Source: Bacteroidota bacterium
GTDB taxonomy: Bacteria > Bacteroidota > Bacteroidia > Bacteroidales > VadinHA17
Direction of reading: 5' to 3'
NCBI GenBank assembly: GCA_006227095.1
Contig: SBFZ01000105.1
Location: forward strand, 1 to 6,156
Length of the DNA: 6,156 bases
Below the pieces are notes generated by a model. The model searched no databases and was not told the DNA's origin. It saw only the letters and a program-made list of their open reading frames with translations. Below are positions 1-6,156 of this stretch, piece by piece (within the stretch, counting starts at the first letter, position 1; every line of letters begins with the position of its first letter). A program made the position numbers and the translations under genes.

Positions 1-50
1 TCTATGTGGACGGCGGAATCCTTGCATATATAGGCAAACAACCAAAATGA
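1..50 (+). CDS. C-terminal tail of a short-chain dehydrogenase/reductase, gluconate 5-dehydrogenase or KduD-like (partial)
   Basis: Only the last 15 codons are present: the reading frame begins at base 3 and ends at a TGA at 48-50. The tail reads YVDGGILAYIGKQPK. The V-D-G-G segment is the usual C-terminal hallmark of classical NAD(P)-dependent short-chain dehydrogenases. From memory, the GILAYIGKQP ending resembles Bacteroidota proteins annotated as gluconate 5-dehydrogenase. Enzymes of that group, and the related KduD, interconvert keto-sugar acids in the cytoplasm during uronate breakdown, which would suit the GH88/GH105-type gene at the other end of the window. The other two forward frames also stay open for a while but give unremarkable peptides. 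The catalytic Tyr-x-x-x-Lys and the cofactor-binding glycines lie outside the window, so the specific activity is an inference from a very short tail. Confidence 0.6.
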   Translation, partial: YVDGGILAYIGKQPK

Positions 51-65
51 ATCAAATGTGGAAAG

Positions 66-97
66 AAAATCATATTATGGTCTGATAACATGATTTT
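66..97. repeat. AT-rich interrupted inverted repeat between the SDR and DUF4861 genes
   Basis: AAAATCAT at 66-73 is the exact reverse complement of ATGATTTT at 90-97. Inside these arms, TTAT at 75-78 pairs with ATAA at 85-88 around a six-base loop at 79-84. One A/C mismatch (74 against 89) interrupts the stem. The structure begins 15 bases after the upstream stop codon and ends 41 bases before the ATG at 139. It is preceded by an A-rich run and followed by a T-rich stretch (94-110). It could be a weak two-way terminator for the SDR transcript or an operator for a dimeric regulator. The stem has few G-C pairs, which is unusual for an intrinsic terminator, so its role is left open. Confidence 0.45.
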
Positions 98-138
98 ATT
101 CTATCCTTTTCGACAAGCAAATCAAAAAACCTGAACCA

Positions 139-1266
139 ATGAACAAACTCTTCCTCATCGCAGCTTCACTACTGATCGTTGCCGGCTGTGGCGGCGAACG
201 GATGAAGGTGACACTGGTAAACGACCTCCCATTTGACAGGACAATGGAGACGGTTGAGATCCCAATCTCAGAAATAACTGAATTACTTGGCGAACCCGAT
301 TCGGCAGGACTGGTGGTCACAGATGCGAAGGGGAACGAAATTCCGTCACAGTTGCTGTTTGAAGGGCATACTGATCCTCAGTCACTTATCTTCCAGGCAG
401 ATGTCAGTGCTGATGCCTCGGCAGTATATTATATCTCCAGGGGCACTCCGTCAGTCTATGAAACAAAAACCTACGGAAGGTTCGTGCCTGAAAGATATGA
501 TGACTACACATGGGAGAATGACCGCATTGCCTTCCGTATTTACGGCCCGGCTCTTATAGAAAAGGACGGTCCGAGCAACGGTCTCGATGTCTGGATAAAG
601 AGAACCGACAAAATGGTCATTGACAGGTGGTATACCGACTATCTTGCCGGGAAGAACACATATCATGATGACAATGGTGAGGGGTGTGACTGCTACAAGG
701 TAGGGCGCACACTGGGAGCCGGCGCCATGGCACCCTTTGTTGATGACACGCTGTGGCTGGCAATCAATTTTGAAACCTGGGAAACACTTGACAACGGACC
801 AGTCCGGACCTCCTTCCGCCTGACATATCCGCCATTCCTGGTCCGTGATGCGATGGTGACCGAGACAAGAACCATCTCACTTGACGCCGGAAGCCAGCTC
901 TCACGCATCACCGAGACCTACACCGGCATTGAAAATGAATTCACCGTGGCAGCAGGAATAGTGAAGAGGGAAGAGGGCTCCTCCCTCCTGTTCCCTCCTG
1001 AGAAGAATTCCATTGCCTATCGCCTTGACGGAGGTGAAGGAGGAATAACCTATGTGGGAACAGTTCTTACGACACCTGCAACTGCGGTAATGGAAAACAA
1101 TGATCATCTGCTTATCGTCACAAGGTATAACCCCGGTAATCCGCTGACCTATTACACCGGAGCAGGCTGGAGCAAATGGGGATTTGAGTCTGACGCAGCA
1201 TGGACCCTTTATATTGACAGGTTTGCTCAAAGGGTCAGTTCCCCCCTTAAGGTCAAAACCGACTAA
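139..1266 (+). CDS. DUF4861-type lipoprotein, putative envelope enzyme acting on uronate-containing oligosaccharides
   Basis: This is a complete 375-residue protein. A lipoprotein signal occupies residues 1-17: Lys3, a hydrophobic core, then the lipobox V-A-G-C with lipidation expected at Cys17. The mature protein should therefore be anchored in the envelope. The rest lacks membrane segments and looks like a beta-rich globular domain of the DUF4861 family. Recognisable blocks are a Tyr/Asp/Trp-rich patch (residues 120-138, YDDYTW followed by RIAFRIYGPA), a Gly/Cys block (175-195, including GEGCDCYKVGRTLGAG) and a C-terminal GAGWSKWGF (341-349) ending near an SPLKV. The family is common in Bacteroidota loci for pectin-like or uronate-rich glycans. 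Its biochemical activity is not established from this sequence; an enzyme role such as lyase, dehydratase or isomerase is inference. There is no Shine-Dalgarno sequence, only A-rich leader, and the start is fixed by the signal peptide. The stop lies 7 bases before the HTCS start, so the two are probably co-transcribed. Confidence 0.82.
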   Translation: MNKLFLIAASLLIVAGCGGERMKVTLVNDLPFDRTMETVEIPISEITELLGEPDSAGLVVTDAKGNEIPSQLLFEGHTDPQSLIFQADVSADASAVYYISRGTPSVYETKTYGRFVPERYDDYTWENDRIAFRIYGPALIEKDGPSNGLDVWIKRTDKMVIDRWYTDYLAGKNTYHDDNGEGCDCYKVGRTLGAGAMAPFVDDTLWLAINFETWETLDNGPVRTSFRLTYPPFLVRDAMVTETRTISLDAGSQLSRITETYTGIENEFTVAAGIVKREEGSSLLFPPEKNSIAYRLDGGEGGITYVGTVLTTPATAVMENNDHLLIVTRYNPGNPLTYYTGAGWSKWGFESDAAWTLYIDRFAQRVSSPLKVKTD

Positions 1267-1273
1267 AACCCTG

Positions 1274-4200
1274 ATGAACAACATCTTCAGGCATACGGTC
1301 ATTACGCTTCTGTTGCTGGGCGCAGCTTTCAGGCCGGCCTGCAGTCAGTTCAAGAGTGCTTTTGCCCACTATTCTGTTGAGGACGGTCTTTCCGAAGGAG
1401 TTGTTCTGACAATGCACCAGGACCGGGAAGGGCTTATGTGGTTCGGAACTTTCGATGGGCTTAATCGTTTTGACGGATACAGCTTCAAGGTATACAAGTC
1501 AGGCTTCAATTCGGCCTACCGTCTGACAAACAACAGGGTTGACCGCATAACTGAAGATGATCTCGGGTACCTGTGGATAATGAATAATGACGGCGAGGTA
1601 TACCGGATGAACACCCGGACTGAAGAGTTTATCAACTTCAATGAGGTAAGTTCAGCACAACCGGGCAGGTACTCTCCTGTCAGCCAGATATACTGCTTCA
1701 GTGGCGGTGAAACATGGCTGGGGACAGATGACGGAACCTGCATCAGGGTCATCTCTTCTCCCTCCTCTGCCGGATACAGGCTTGACAGCATTGAATGCCG
1801 CAACGGGAACGGACCCGGAGGAATGGTGAACCTCATCAGCAAAGACAGCCGGGGAATAGTCTGGATACTCACCGGCCAGGGGCTGTTCCGCGTCGGGAAC
1901 CTGGAAGTCCTGCCAGTAAGGGTTTTTGCAGCAACGGCGCCACACACGGAAGAAAATGCCTTCTTCTGCATCCATGAGGCAGGTGAAAGAATATGGTTCG
2001 GCACAGACAGCGGAACCATTGTAGTCACTGACAGAGATGCAATGGCATATGAAGAAATAAACCTGGGAGTAACCTCAGACATAATAAGCATCAAACCTCT
2101 TAACCAGAGGGAACTTATTATACTTACCTCGGGTGACGGCTTCTTCGTATATTCCCCGGTAACGGGTGAAAAAAAACATTTTGACTCCTCACTCTTCCCG
2201 GTTATGCCCTCTGACAGGATGGTGTCAGTCTATGTCGACAGGTATGGGGAGGCCTGGATAGAATCAATGGCTGACGGTGTTACACACTATGACCCGTTCT
2301 CAGGCACGGTGAAGCACTTCAGGATGAATGTCGACAAAACCAATCCCAACGTCCTCCTTCCCAGTTTCGTCATCTTTGAGGATGTGAATGACATCCTCTG
2401 GATATATCCCAGGGGTGGCGGATTTTCAAGGTATAACCGCGTGGAACGCAGGCTCGAATATTTCTTCAACGAACCCGGCAGCACTGACAGGCGTTTCCCG
2501 AACCTCATCCACTCAGCCCTGTCTGACAGCCAGGGAAACCTGTGGATGTGCACCATTACCAGGGGAATCGAAAAAGTCTCCTTCTTTCCAAGCATGTTCA
2601 GGGTGATGAGCCCAAAGCCGGTAACAGCATCCCACTCTGAGAACGAGGTAAGGGCACTCTATGAGGACAAAAACCGATATCTGTGGGCTGCTACCCGCGA
2701 TGGAAGGGTCTATCTCTTCGATCCCTCCCGCAAACTGGTAGGATACCTCCGCGATAACGGCACATTCAGCCAGGGGGAGGCATTCAGCGCACTTGTGTAT
2801 GTAATAACGGAGGACAGCAAGGGCAATATATGGATGGGTTCAAAGGGCAGAGGACTCTTCAGGCTCGAACCCGACGGCACCGGACCCGCCTGCTGCTATA
2901 CGATCACAGGCTATCGCCATGATGATACCGACCCGTTCAGCCTGAGTCATGACAACGTCTATTCAGTACATGAAGACCCCGGCGGAAGGATATGGGTGGG
3001 AACATTCAACGGAGGACTGAACTATATCAGTGAAGAAAACGGACAGGTAAGATTCATTAACTCCGGCAACAGGCTCACCGGATATCCCTACTCAAACCAT
3101 AAAAGAGTCAGGTACATAACCTCGGATAACCAGGGAAGAATCTGGGTGGGAACAACCAGCGGACTGGTAATCTTCGCCAGGGACTTTTCATCTCCGGAAA
3201 GAGCGGAGTTCACCACCTGCTTCTTTGACCCCGCCGTCGAGACCAGCCTTGCAAACAATGATGTACACTATATCTACTGCTCCCCGGCAGACGAGATATA
3301 TGTCGCCACCTTCGGGGGAGGACTCAACCGGCTGACACGATTCACCGACAAGCCTGAATTCAGGTCATACACTGTCCGCACCGGCGCTCCGGATGATGTG
3401 ATACTAAGTATCGTGGATGATCTGAACGGCAACCTGTGGCTGAGCAGTGAGAGGGGCATACTCAAATTCAGCAAGGAGACCGAATCATTCGAGATCTACA
3501 GTGAACAGAGCGGTGTGGAAAAGAGATACTTCTCCGAAGCCACAGGGTTGCGCACCAGGGAACATGAGATCATGTTCGGGTTTGACAATGGTATCTATTG
3601 CTTTAATCCTGCCAATGTGAGAAAAGTAAACTATGTCCCCCCTCTCCTTTTTACCAGGCTGACAGTTGCAGGATCTGATGTTCACCTGGCCGGAGGGGCA
3701 ACTGCCCATTCTCCCGGTCAGGCTGCCGCGCCTGTTTCCCCTCCCGGTCAGGAAAAGGCGGCGGAAACAACCATTGAGCTGAAGCATGACCAGAAAAGCC
3801 TTGCCATTGAATATGCGGCCCTTGACTACCGTAACCCGAGGAATATACAGTATGCCCACATGCTTGAGGGTGTTGACGCCGACTGGATCATTGCCCGTGG
3901 TCAGCGTATGGCCTCATATACCAACCTTGACCCGGGTGAATACCTCTTCAGCGTACGGTCGACAAACTCCGATGGCATATGGGTTGACAACAACCGGACC
4001 ATCAGGGTCCTGGTCAGACCCTCATTCTGGCAGACGCTGGCGGCAAAGATGATGATAGTGATCATCAGCCTGGCCCTTATTGCGCTTGCAATCTATGTCA
4101 TCTTTACAATGTACAAGCTCCGTCATAAGGTCGAAGTTGAACAGATCATCACCAACCTTAAACTGAAGTTCTTTACAGACATCTCACATGAGCTTCGCAC

Positions 4201-5764
4201 TCCGCTCACTCTTATATCATCTCCGGTTACCAATATCCTGCAGAACAACAGCCTCGAGCCGGAAGTCAGGGATCAGCTCACCCTGGTGCAGGGCAACACC
4301 CAGCGGATGCTCAGGCTGGTGAATCAGATACTTGATTTCCGCAAGGTTCAGAACAGGAAGATGAAACTCAGGATTGAGGAGTTTGCCCTTGGTCCGTTTA
4401 TATTGGGTATATGCAATGACTTCCGCAAGGTAGCCGAGGACAAGGGCATCAGGTTTGTGACTGAAGACCATTCGGAAGGCGAAAAGGTCTGGGCTGACCG
4501 TGACAAGGTGGAGAAGATAGCATTCAACCTCATCACCAACGCCCTGAAATTCACTCCCAGGGGAAAGAGTGTCACGGTCACAGTCAGAAAAAAGCTTGAA
4601 TCACTTGAGCTTGAGGTTGCTGACCAGGGAACAGGACTCTCAAGGGAAAAGATGAAAAACCTCTTTTCACGGTTCAGCAGTGACGACCCCGAGCCGATGC
4701 CTCTGCAGCCCGGAACCGGAATAGGCCTTTCTCTCAGCAGGGAGCTGGCTGAACTCCACAGGGCTGAACTGACAGCTGACAGCGAAGAGGGTAAGGGTGC
4801 AACCTTCAGGGTCATCTTCAGGCTGGGATTCTCTCACTTTGACAATGAAACGGAATTCGTTATCGCCGATGGACAGAATCCCTTACGTGCAGGCAGGGAT
4901 AAGACTGGAATGCAGGAAGAAGATGAGGAATTTGAAAATGAGGAAAAGGATGACGACGAACCGGTTCTCCTCTTCATTGAAGATAACGAGGAGCTCAGAA
5001 GCTTCCTGAAGATAATCCTCTCTGACGGATTTCACGTGATAGAGGCAGGCAACGGGACCGAAGGATTTGAGATTGCCAGGAGCCAGCTTCCTGATATAAT
5101 CATTACTGACCTCATGATGCCGGGCATGGACGGCCTGGAACTGGCACGCCGCATAAGGGAGGAGGTCACCACCTCACATATCCCGGTGGTGGTACTGACG
5201 GCAAAAACAGATCTTGACACTCAGGTTGAGGCGCTTAAACAGGGTGCTGACGACTTCATTACCAAACCCTTCAGCTCAACATACCTGAGGGCAAGGATAG
5301 AGAATATCCTTCAGCAGCGCAAAAAACTCCAGGAGCTGTTCCTCTCTTCACTTGATGATTATCCGGCTGCAAAGGCGGGCAAATCAATTGACATAACCCC
5401 TTCTGAACCTGTAATAGAATCCTATGATGACAGGCTGATGAAGAACCTGATGGAGGTTATGGAGGAGAATATTGACAATTCAAACCTGACGGTTGAGGAA
5501 CTGGTGTCAAAAATGGGTATCGGAAGATCCGTTTTCTTCAAGAAACTGAAGAGCCTGACCGGGCTGGCTCCCGTTGAGTTCATAAGGGAAGTGAGGGTGA
5601 AGCGGGCTGCACAGCTTATTGAGTCAGGTGAATACACAATATCACAGGTAACCTATATGGTAGGATGCAATGACCCGCGCTATTTTTCGCGGATATTCAA
5701 AATGCGATTCGGGGTGACCCCCTCGGAATACAGGGACAAACACGTCAGACCAAAACAGGCCTGA
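1274..5764 (+). CDS. Hybrid two-component system (HTCS) sensor kinase / response regulator with AraC-type output
   Basis: This 1496-residue protein joins a full phosphorelay in one chain. A signal peptide covers about residues 1-24 (cleavage likely after Ala-Cys-Ser). The periplasmic sensor (about 30-790) holds some 15 beta-propeller blade motifs of the reg_prop type, such as DGLSEG at 37-42, MWFGTFDGLNRF at 55-66 and later IWVGT blades. A Y_Y_Y domain follows (about 834-915, with EGVDADW at 865-871), then one membrane helix (about 926-947). The kinase has the H-box ISHELRTP with phospho-acceptor His972, an N-box with Asn1085 and Asn1089, D1117-x-G-x-G and G1147/G1149/G1151. The receiver has E1236/D1237, phospho-acceptor Asp1279, Thr1309 and Lys1331. 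The AraC domain spans about 1385-1490 with two helix-turn-helix units, the second ending FGVTPSEYR. All key residues are present, so it should be functional. HTCS proteins bind an oligosaccharide in the periplasm and activate the neighbouring polysaccharide locus. The frame is open from an ATG at 1184, but the ATG at 1274 is chosen because it directly precedes the signal peptide and avoids overlap with the upstream gene. It ends with tandem in-frame stops, TGA then TAA. Confidence 0.96.
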   Translation: MNNIFRHTVITLLLLGAAFRPACSQFKSAFAHYSVEDGLSEGVVLTMHQDREGLMWFGTFDGLNRFDGYSFKVYKSGFNSAYRLTNNRVDRITEDDLGYLWIMNNDGEVYRMNTRTEEFINFNEVSSAQPGRYSPVSQIYCFSGGETWLGTDDGTCIRVISSPSSAGYRLDSIECRNGNGPGGMVNLISKDSRGIVWILTGQGLFRVGNLEVLPVRVFAATAPHTEENAFFCIHEAGERIWFGTDSGTIVVTDRDAMAYEEINLGVTSDIISIKPLNQRELIILTSGDGFFVYSPVTGEKKHFDSSLFPVMPSDRMVSVYVDRYGEAWIESMADGVTHYDPFSGTVKHFRMNVDKTNPNVLLPSFVIFEDVNDILWIYPRGGGFSRYNRVERRLEYFFNEPGSTDRRFPNLIHSALSDSQGNLWMCTITRGIEKVSFFPSMFRVMSPKPVTASHSENEVRALYEDKNRYLWAATRDGRVYLFDPSRKLVGYLRDNGTFSQGEAFSALVYVITEDSKGNIWMGSKGRGLFRLEPDGTGPACCYTITGYRHDDTDPFSLSHDNVYSVHEDPGGRIWVGTFNGGLNYISEENGQVRFINSGNRLTGYPYSNHKRVRYITSDNQGRIWVGTTSGLVIFARDFSSPERAEFTTCFFDPAVETSLANNDVHYIYCSPADEIYVATFGGGLNRLTRFTDKPEFRSYTVRTGAPDDVILSIVDDLNGNLWLSSERGILKFSKETESFEIYSEQSGVEKRYFSEATGLRTREHEIMFGFDNGIYCFNPANVRKVNYVPPLLFTRLTVAGSDVHLAGGATAHSPGQAAAPVSPPGQEKAAETTIELKHDQKSLAIEYAALDYRNPRNIQYAHMLEGVDADWIIARGQRMASYTNLDPGEYLFSVRSTNSDGIWVDNNRTIRVLVRPSFWQTLAAKMMIVIISLALIALAIYVIFTMYKLRHKVEVEQIITNLKLKFFTDISHELRTPLTLISSPVTNILQNNSLEPEVRDQLTLVQGNTQRMLRLVNQILDFRKVQNRKMKLRIEEFALGPFILGICNDFRKVAEDKGIRFVTEDHSEGEKVWADRDKVEKIAFNLITNALKFTPRGKSVTVTVRKKLESLELEVADQGTGLSREKMKNLFSRFSSDDPEPMPLQPGTGIGLSLSRELAELHRAELTADSEEGKGATFRVIFRLGFSHFDNETEFVIADGQNPLRAGRDKTGMQEEDEEFENEEKDDDEPVLLFIEDNEELRSFLKIILSDGFHVIEAGNGTEGFEIARSQLPDIIITDLMMPGMDGLELARRIREEVTTSHIPVVVLTAKTDLDTQVEALKQGADDFITKPFSSTYLRARIENILQQRKKLQELFLSSLDDYPAAKAGKSIDITPSEPVIESYDDRLMKNLMEVMEENIDNSNLTVEELVSKMGIGRSVFFKKLKSLTGLAPVEFIREVRVKRAAQLIESGEYTISQVTYMVGCNDPRYFSRIFKMRFGVTPSEYRDKHVRPKQA
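3711..3752 (+). repeat. 12-base direct repeat in the HTCS linker between propeller and Y_Y_Y domain
   Basis: CTCCCGGTCAGG occurs at 3711-3722 and again, identical, at 3741-3752, exactly 30 bases (10 codons) apart and in the same frame. It encodes S-P-G-Q at residues 813-816 and P-P-G-Q at 823-826. The surrounding stretch (about 805-832) is rich in Ala, Pro and Gly and looks like a flexible insertion just before the conserved start of the Y_Y_Y domain. A short in-frame duplication that later diverged is a plausible origin; this is inference. Confidence 0.7.
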
Positions 5765-5875
5765 TAAAGAAACCGCACTCATAATAATCTGCTCATGAAG
5801 ACCTTTAATCATAAATAACTGCCCGCAATAAGCCTCCAGGAAGAAACTGTACTGAAACAACAAAATTTCTGATCC
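5765..5875. other. Intergenic region between HTCS and the GH88/GH105-type gene, possible regulatory DNA
   Basis: These 111 bases hold no credible gene, strong hairpin or clear Bacteroidota promoter (no TAnnTTTG box was found). The gap is much longer than the 7 bases before the HTCS, so the downstream gene may have its own promoter or processing site. Two similar 12-base words lie near its ends, AAGAAACCGCAC at 5767-5778 and AAGAAACTGTAC at 5841-5852, matching at 10 of 12 positions. A further GAAAC at 5854-5858 sits 11 bases after the one at 5843-5847. These could be binding sites for the AraC-type output domain of the HTCS or chance similarities in A-rich DNA. Confidence 0.3.
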
Positions 5876-6156
5876 ATGAAAAAAAGAACCATCATACTTT
5901 TCACCGGCCTGATTACCGGAACCATGCTGCTTTCATGTGGCAGCAACCGTAGCCGGGGACTGGACTCTCCCCTCTGGTCAGTGCGTATGGCCGAGTCTGA
6001 GATGATCCGCAATCCTTCTCTCTGGATGGTTGACTTCGTAACGGAAAAGAAGTGGAATTATACCCAGGGACTCATGGGCCTGGCCTTCCTCAGGCTTTAT
6101 GAAGCCACCGGTGACACCAGGTACTTTGACTATGCCAGGGGATTTGCCGATTCACT
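5876..6156 (+). CDS. GH88/GH105-family unsaturated uronyl hydrolase, lipoprotein (N-terminal part, cut by window end)
   Basis: The first 93 codons are present and the frame is open at the window end. A lipoprotein signal covers residues 1-21: the positive MKKR start, a hydrophobic core, then lipobox L-L-S-C with Cys21 as the lipid anchor. The mature part carries a segment typical of the start of the GH88/GH105 (alpha/alpha)6-barrel: a Trp-Asn-Tyr-Thr-Gln-Gly motif, then GLAFLRLYEATGDTRYFDYA. The family removes 4,5-unsaturated uronic acid from the non-reducing end of oligosaccharides left by polysaccharide lyases, for example from rhamnogalacturonan or ulvan. The catalytic Asp and substrate-binding residues lie beyond the window, so the choice between GH88 and GH105 and the substrate cannot be settled; GH105 (YteR/rhamnogalacturonyl type) is my preference. 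The start is set by the signal peptide; the leader is A-rich without a Shine-Dalgarno sequence. The adjacent HTCS probably controls it. Confidence 0.85.
   Translation, partial: MKKRTIILFTGLITGTMLLSCGSNRSRGLDSPLWSVRMAESEMIRNPSLWMVDFVTEKKWNYTQGLMGLAFLRLYEATGDTRYFDYARGFADS

Noticed and set aside
36..48. AAACAACCAAAAT near the SDR stop resembling AAACAACAAAAT at 5855-5866
   Set aside because: One copy is mostly coding sequence and both are A-rich; a shared regulatory site cannot be supported from two such low-complexity words.
102..112. TATCCTTTTCG as a Bacteroidota -7 promoter box for the DUF4861 gene
   Set aside because: It does not fit TAnnTTTG (wrong spacing and no final TTTG) and no TTTG-like -33 element was found at the right distance.
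1184..1273. In-frame 30-codon upstream extension of the HTCS from an ATG at 1184
   Set aside because: It would overlap the end of the DUF4861 gene by 83 bases and bury the clear signal peptide that begins at 1274; the extension itself has no signal-like or domain character.
1516..2094. Antisense open frame of 192 codons inside the HTCS gene
   Set aside because: It lies wholly opposite a well-supported propeller region and its translation shows no recognisable domain; a shadow of codon bias on the coding strand.
4348..4815. Antisense open frame of 155 codons opposite the kinase domain
   Set aside because: Ser/Leu-rich composition is what the complement of this coding strand would give; the overlapped region encodes conserved kinase motifs.
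5795..5818. Seven-codon open frame (ATG to TAA) between HTCS and the hydrolase gene
   Set aside because: Too short, without a ribosome-binding signal or recognisable leader-peptide features.

Overview
The window looks like part of a carbohydrate-use locus from a Bacteroidota bacterium, probably Bacteroidales or a relative. Three things point there. The central gene is a hybrid two-component system (HTCS), a one-protein sensor/regulator typical of this phylum. The two exported accessory proteins are lipoproteins. No start codon is preceded by a Shine-Dalgarno sequence; the upstream bases are A-rich instead. The lineage is an inference from protein style, not a computed placement.

Layout, all on the + strand. 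(1) Positions 1-50 hold the last 15 codons of a protein whose tail resembles short-chain dehydrogenases of the gluconate 5-dehydrogenase/KduD type. (2) Positions 51-138 are non-coding and contain an AT-rich interrupted inverted repeat. (3) Positions 139-1266 encode a 375-residue lipoprotein of the DUF4861 type. (4) After only 7 bases, positions 1274-5764 encode a complete 1496-residue HTCS: signal peptide, double beta-propeller sensor, Y_Y_Y domain, one membrane helix, histidine kinase, receiver and AraC-type DNA-binding domain. (5) A 111-base gap follows, with no clear promoter or terminator. (6) From 5876 to the window end runs the N-terminal part of a lipoprotein resembling GH88/GH105 unsaturated uronyl hydrolases.

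How the parts may work together (inference): a uronate-containing polysaccharide, such as pectin/rhamnogalacturonan, ulvan or a related glycan, is cut by lyases encoded elsewhere. The GH88/GH105-type enzyme would remove the unsaturated uronic acid from the resulting oligosaccharides. The DUF4861 lipoprotein would act on a related oligosaccharide in the envelope. The SDR would reduce or oxidise a keto-sugar acid in the cytoplasm. The HTCS would sense a periplasmic oligosaccharide and switch the locus on. The exact glycan cannot be read from this window: no SusC/SusD pair, lyase or sulfatase is visible.
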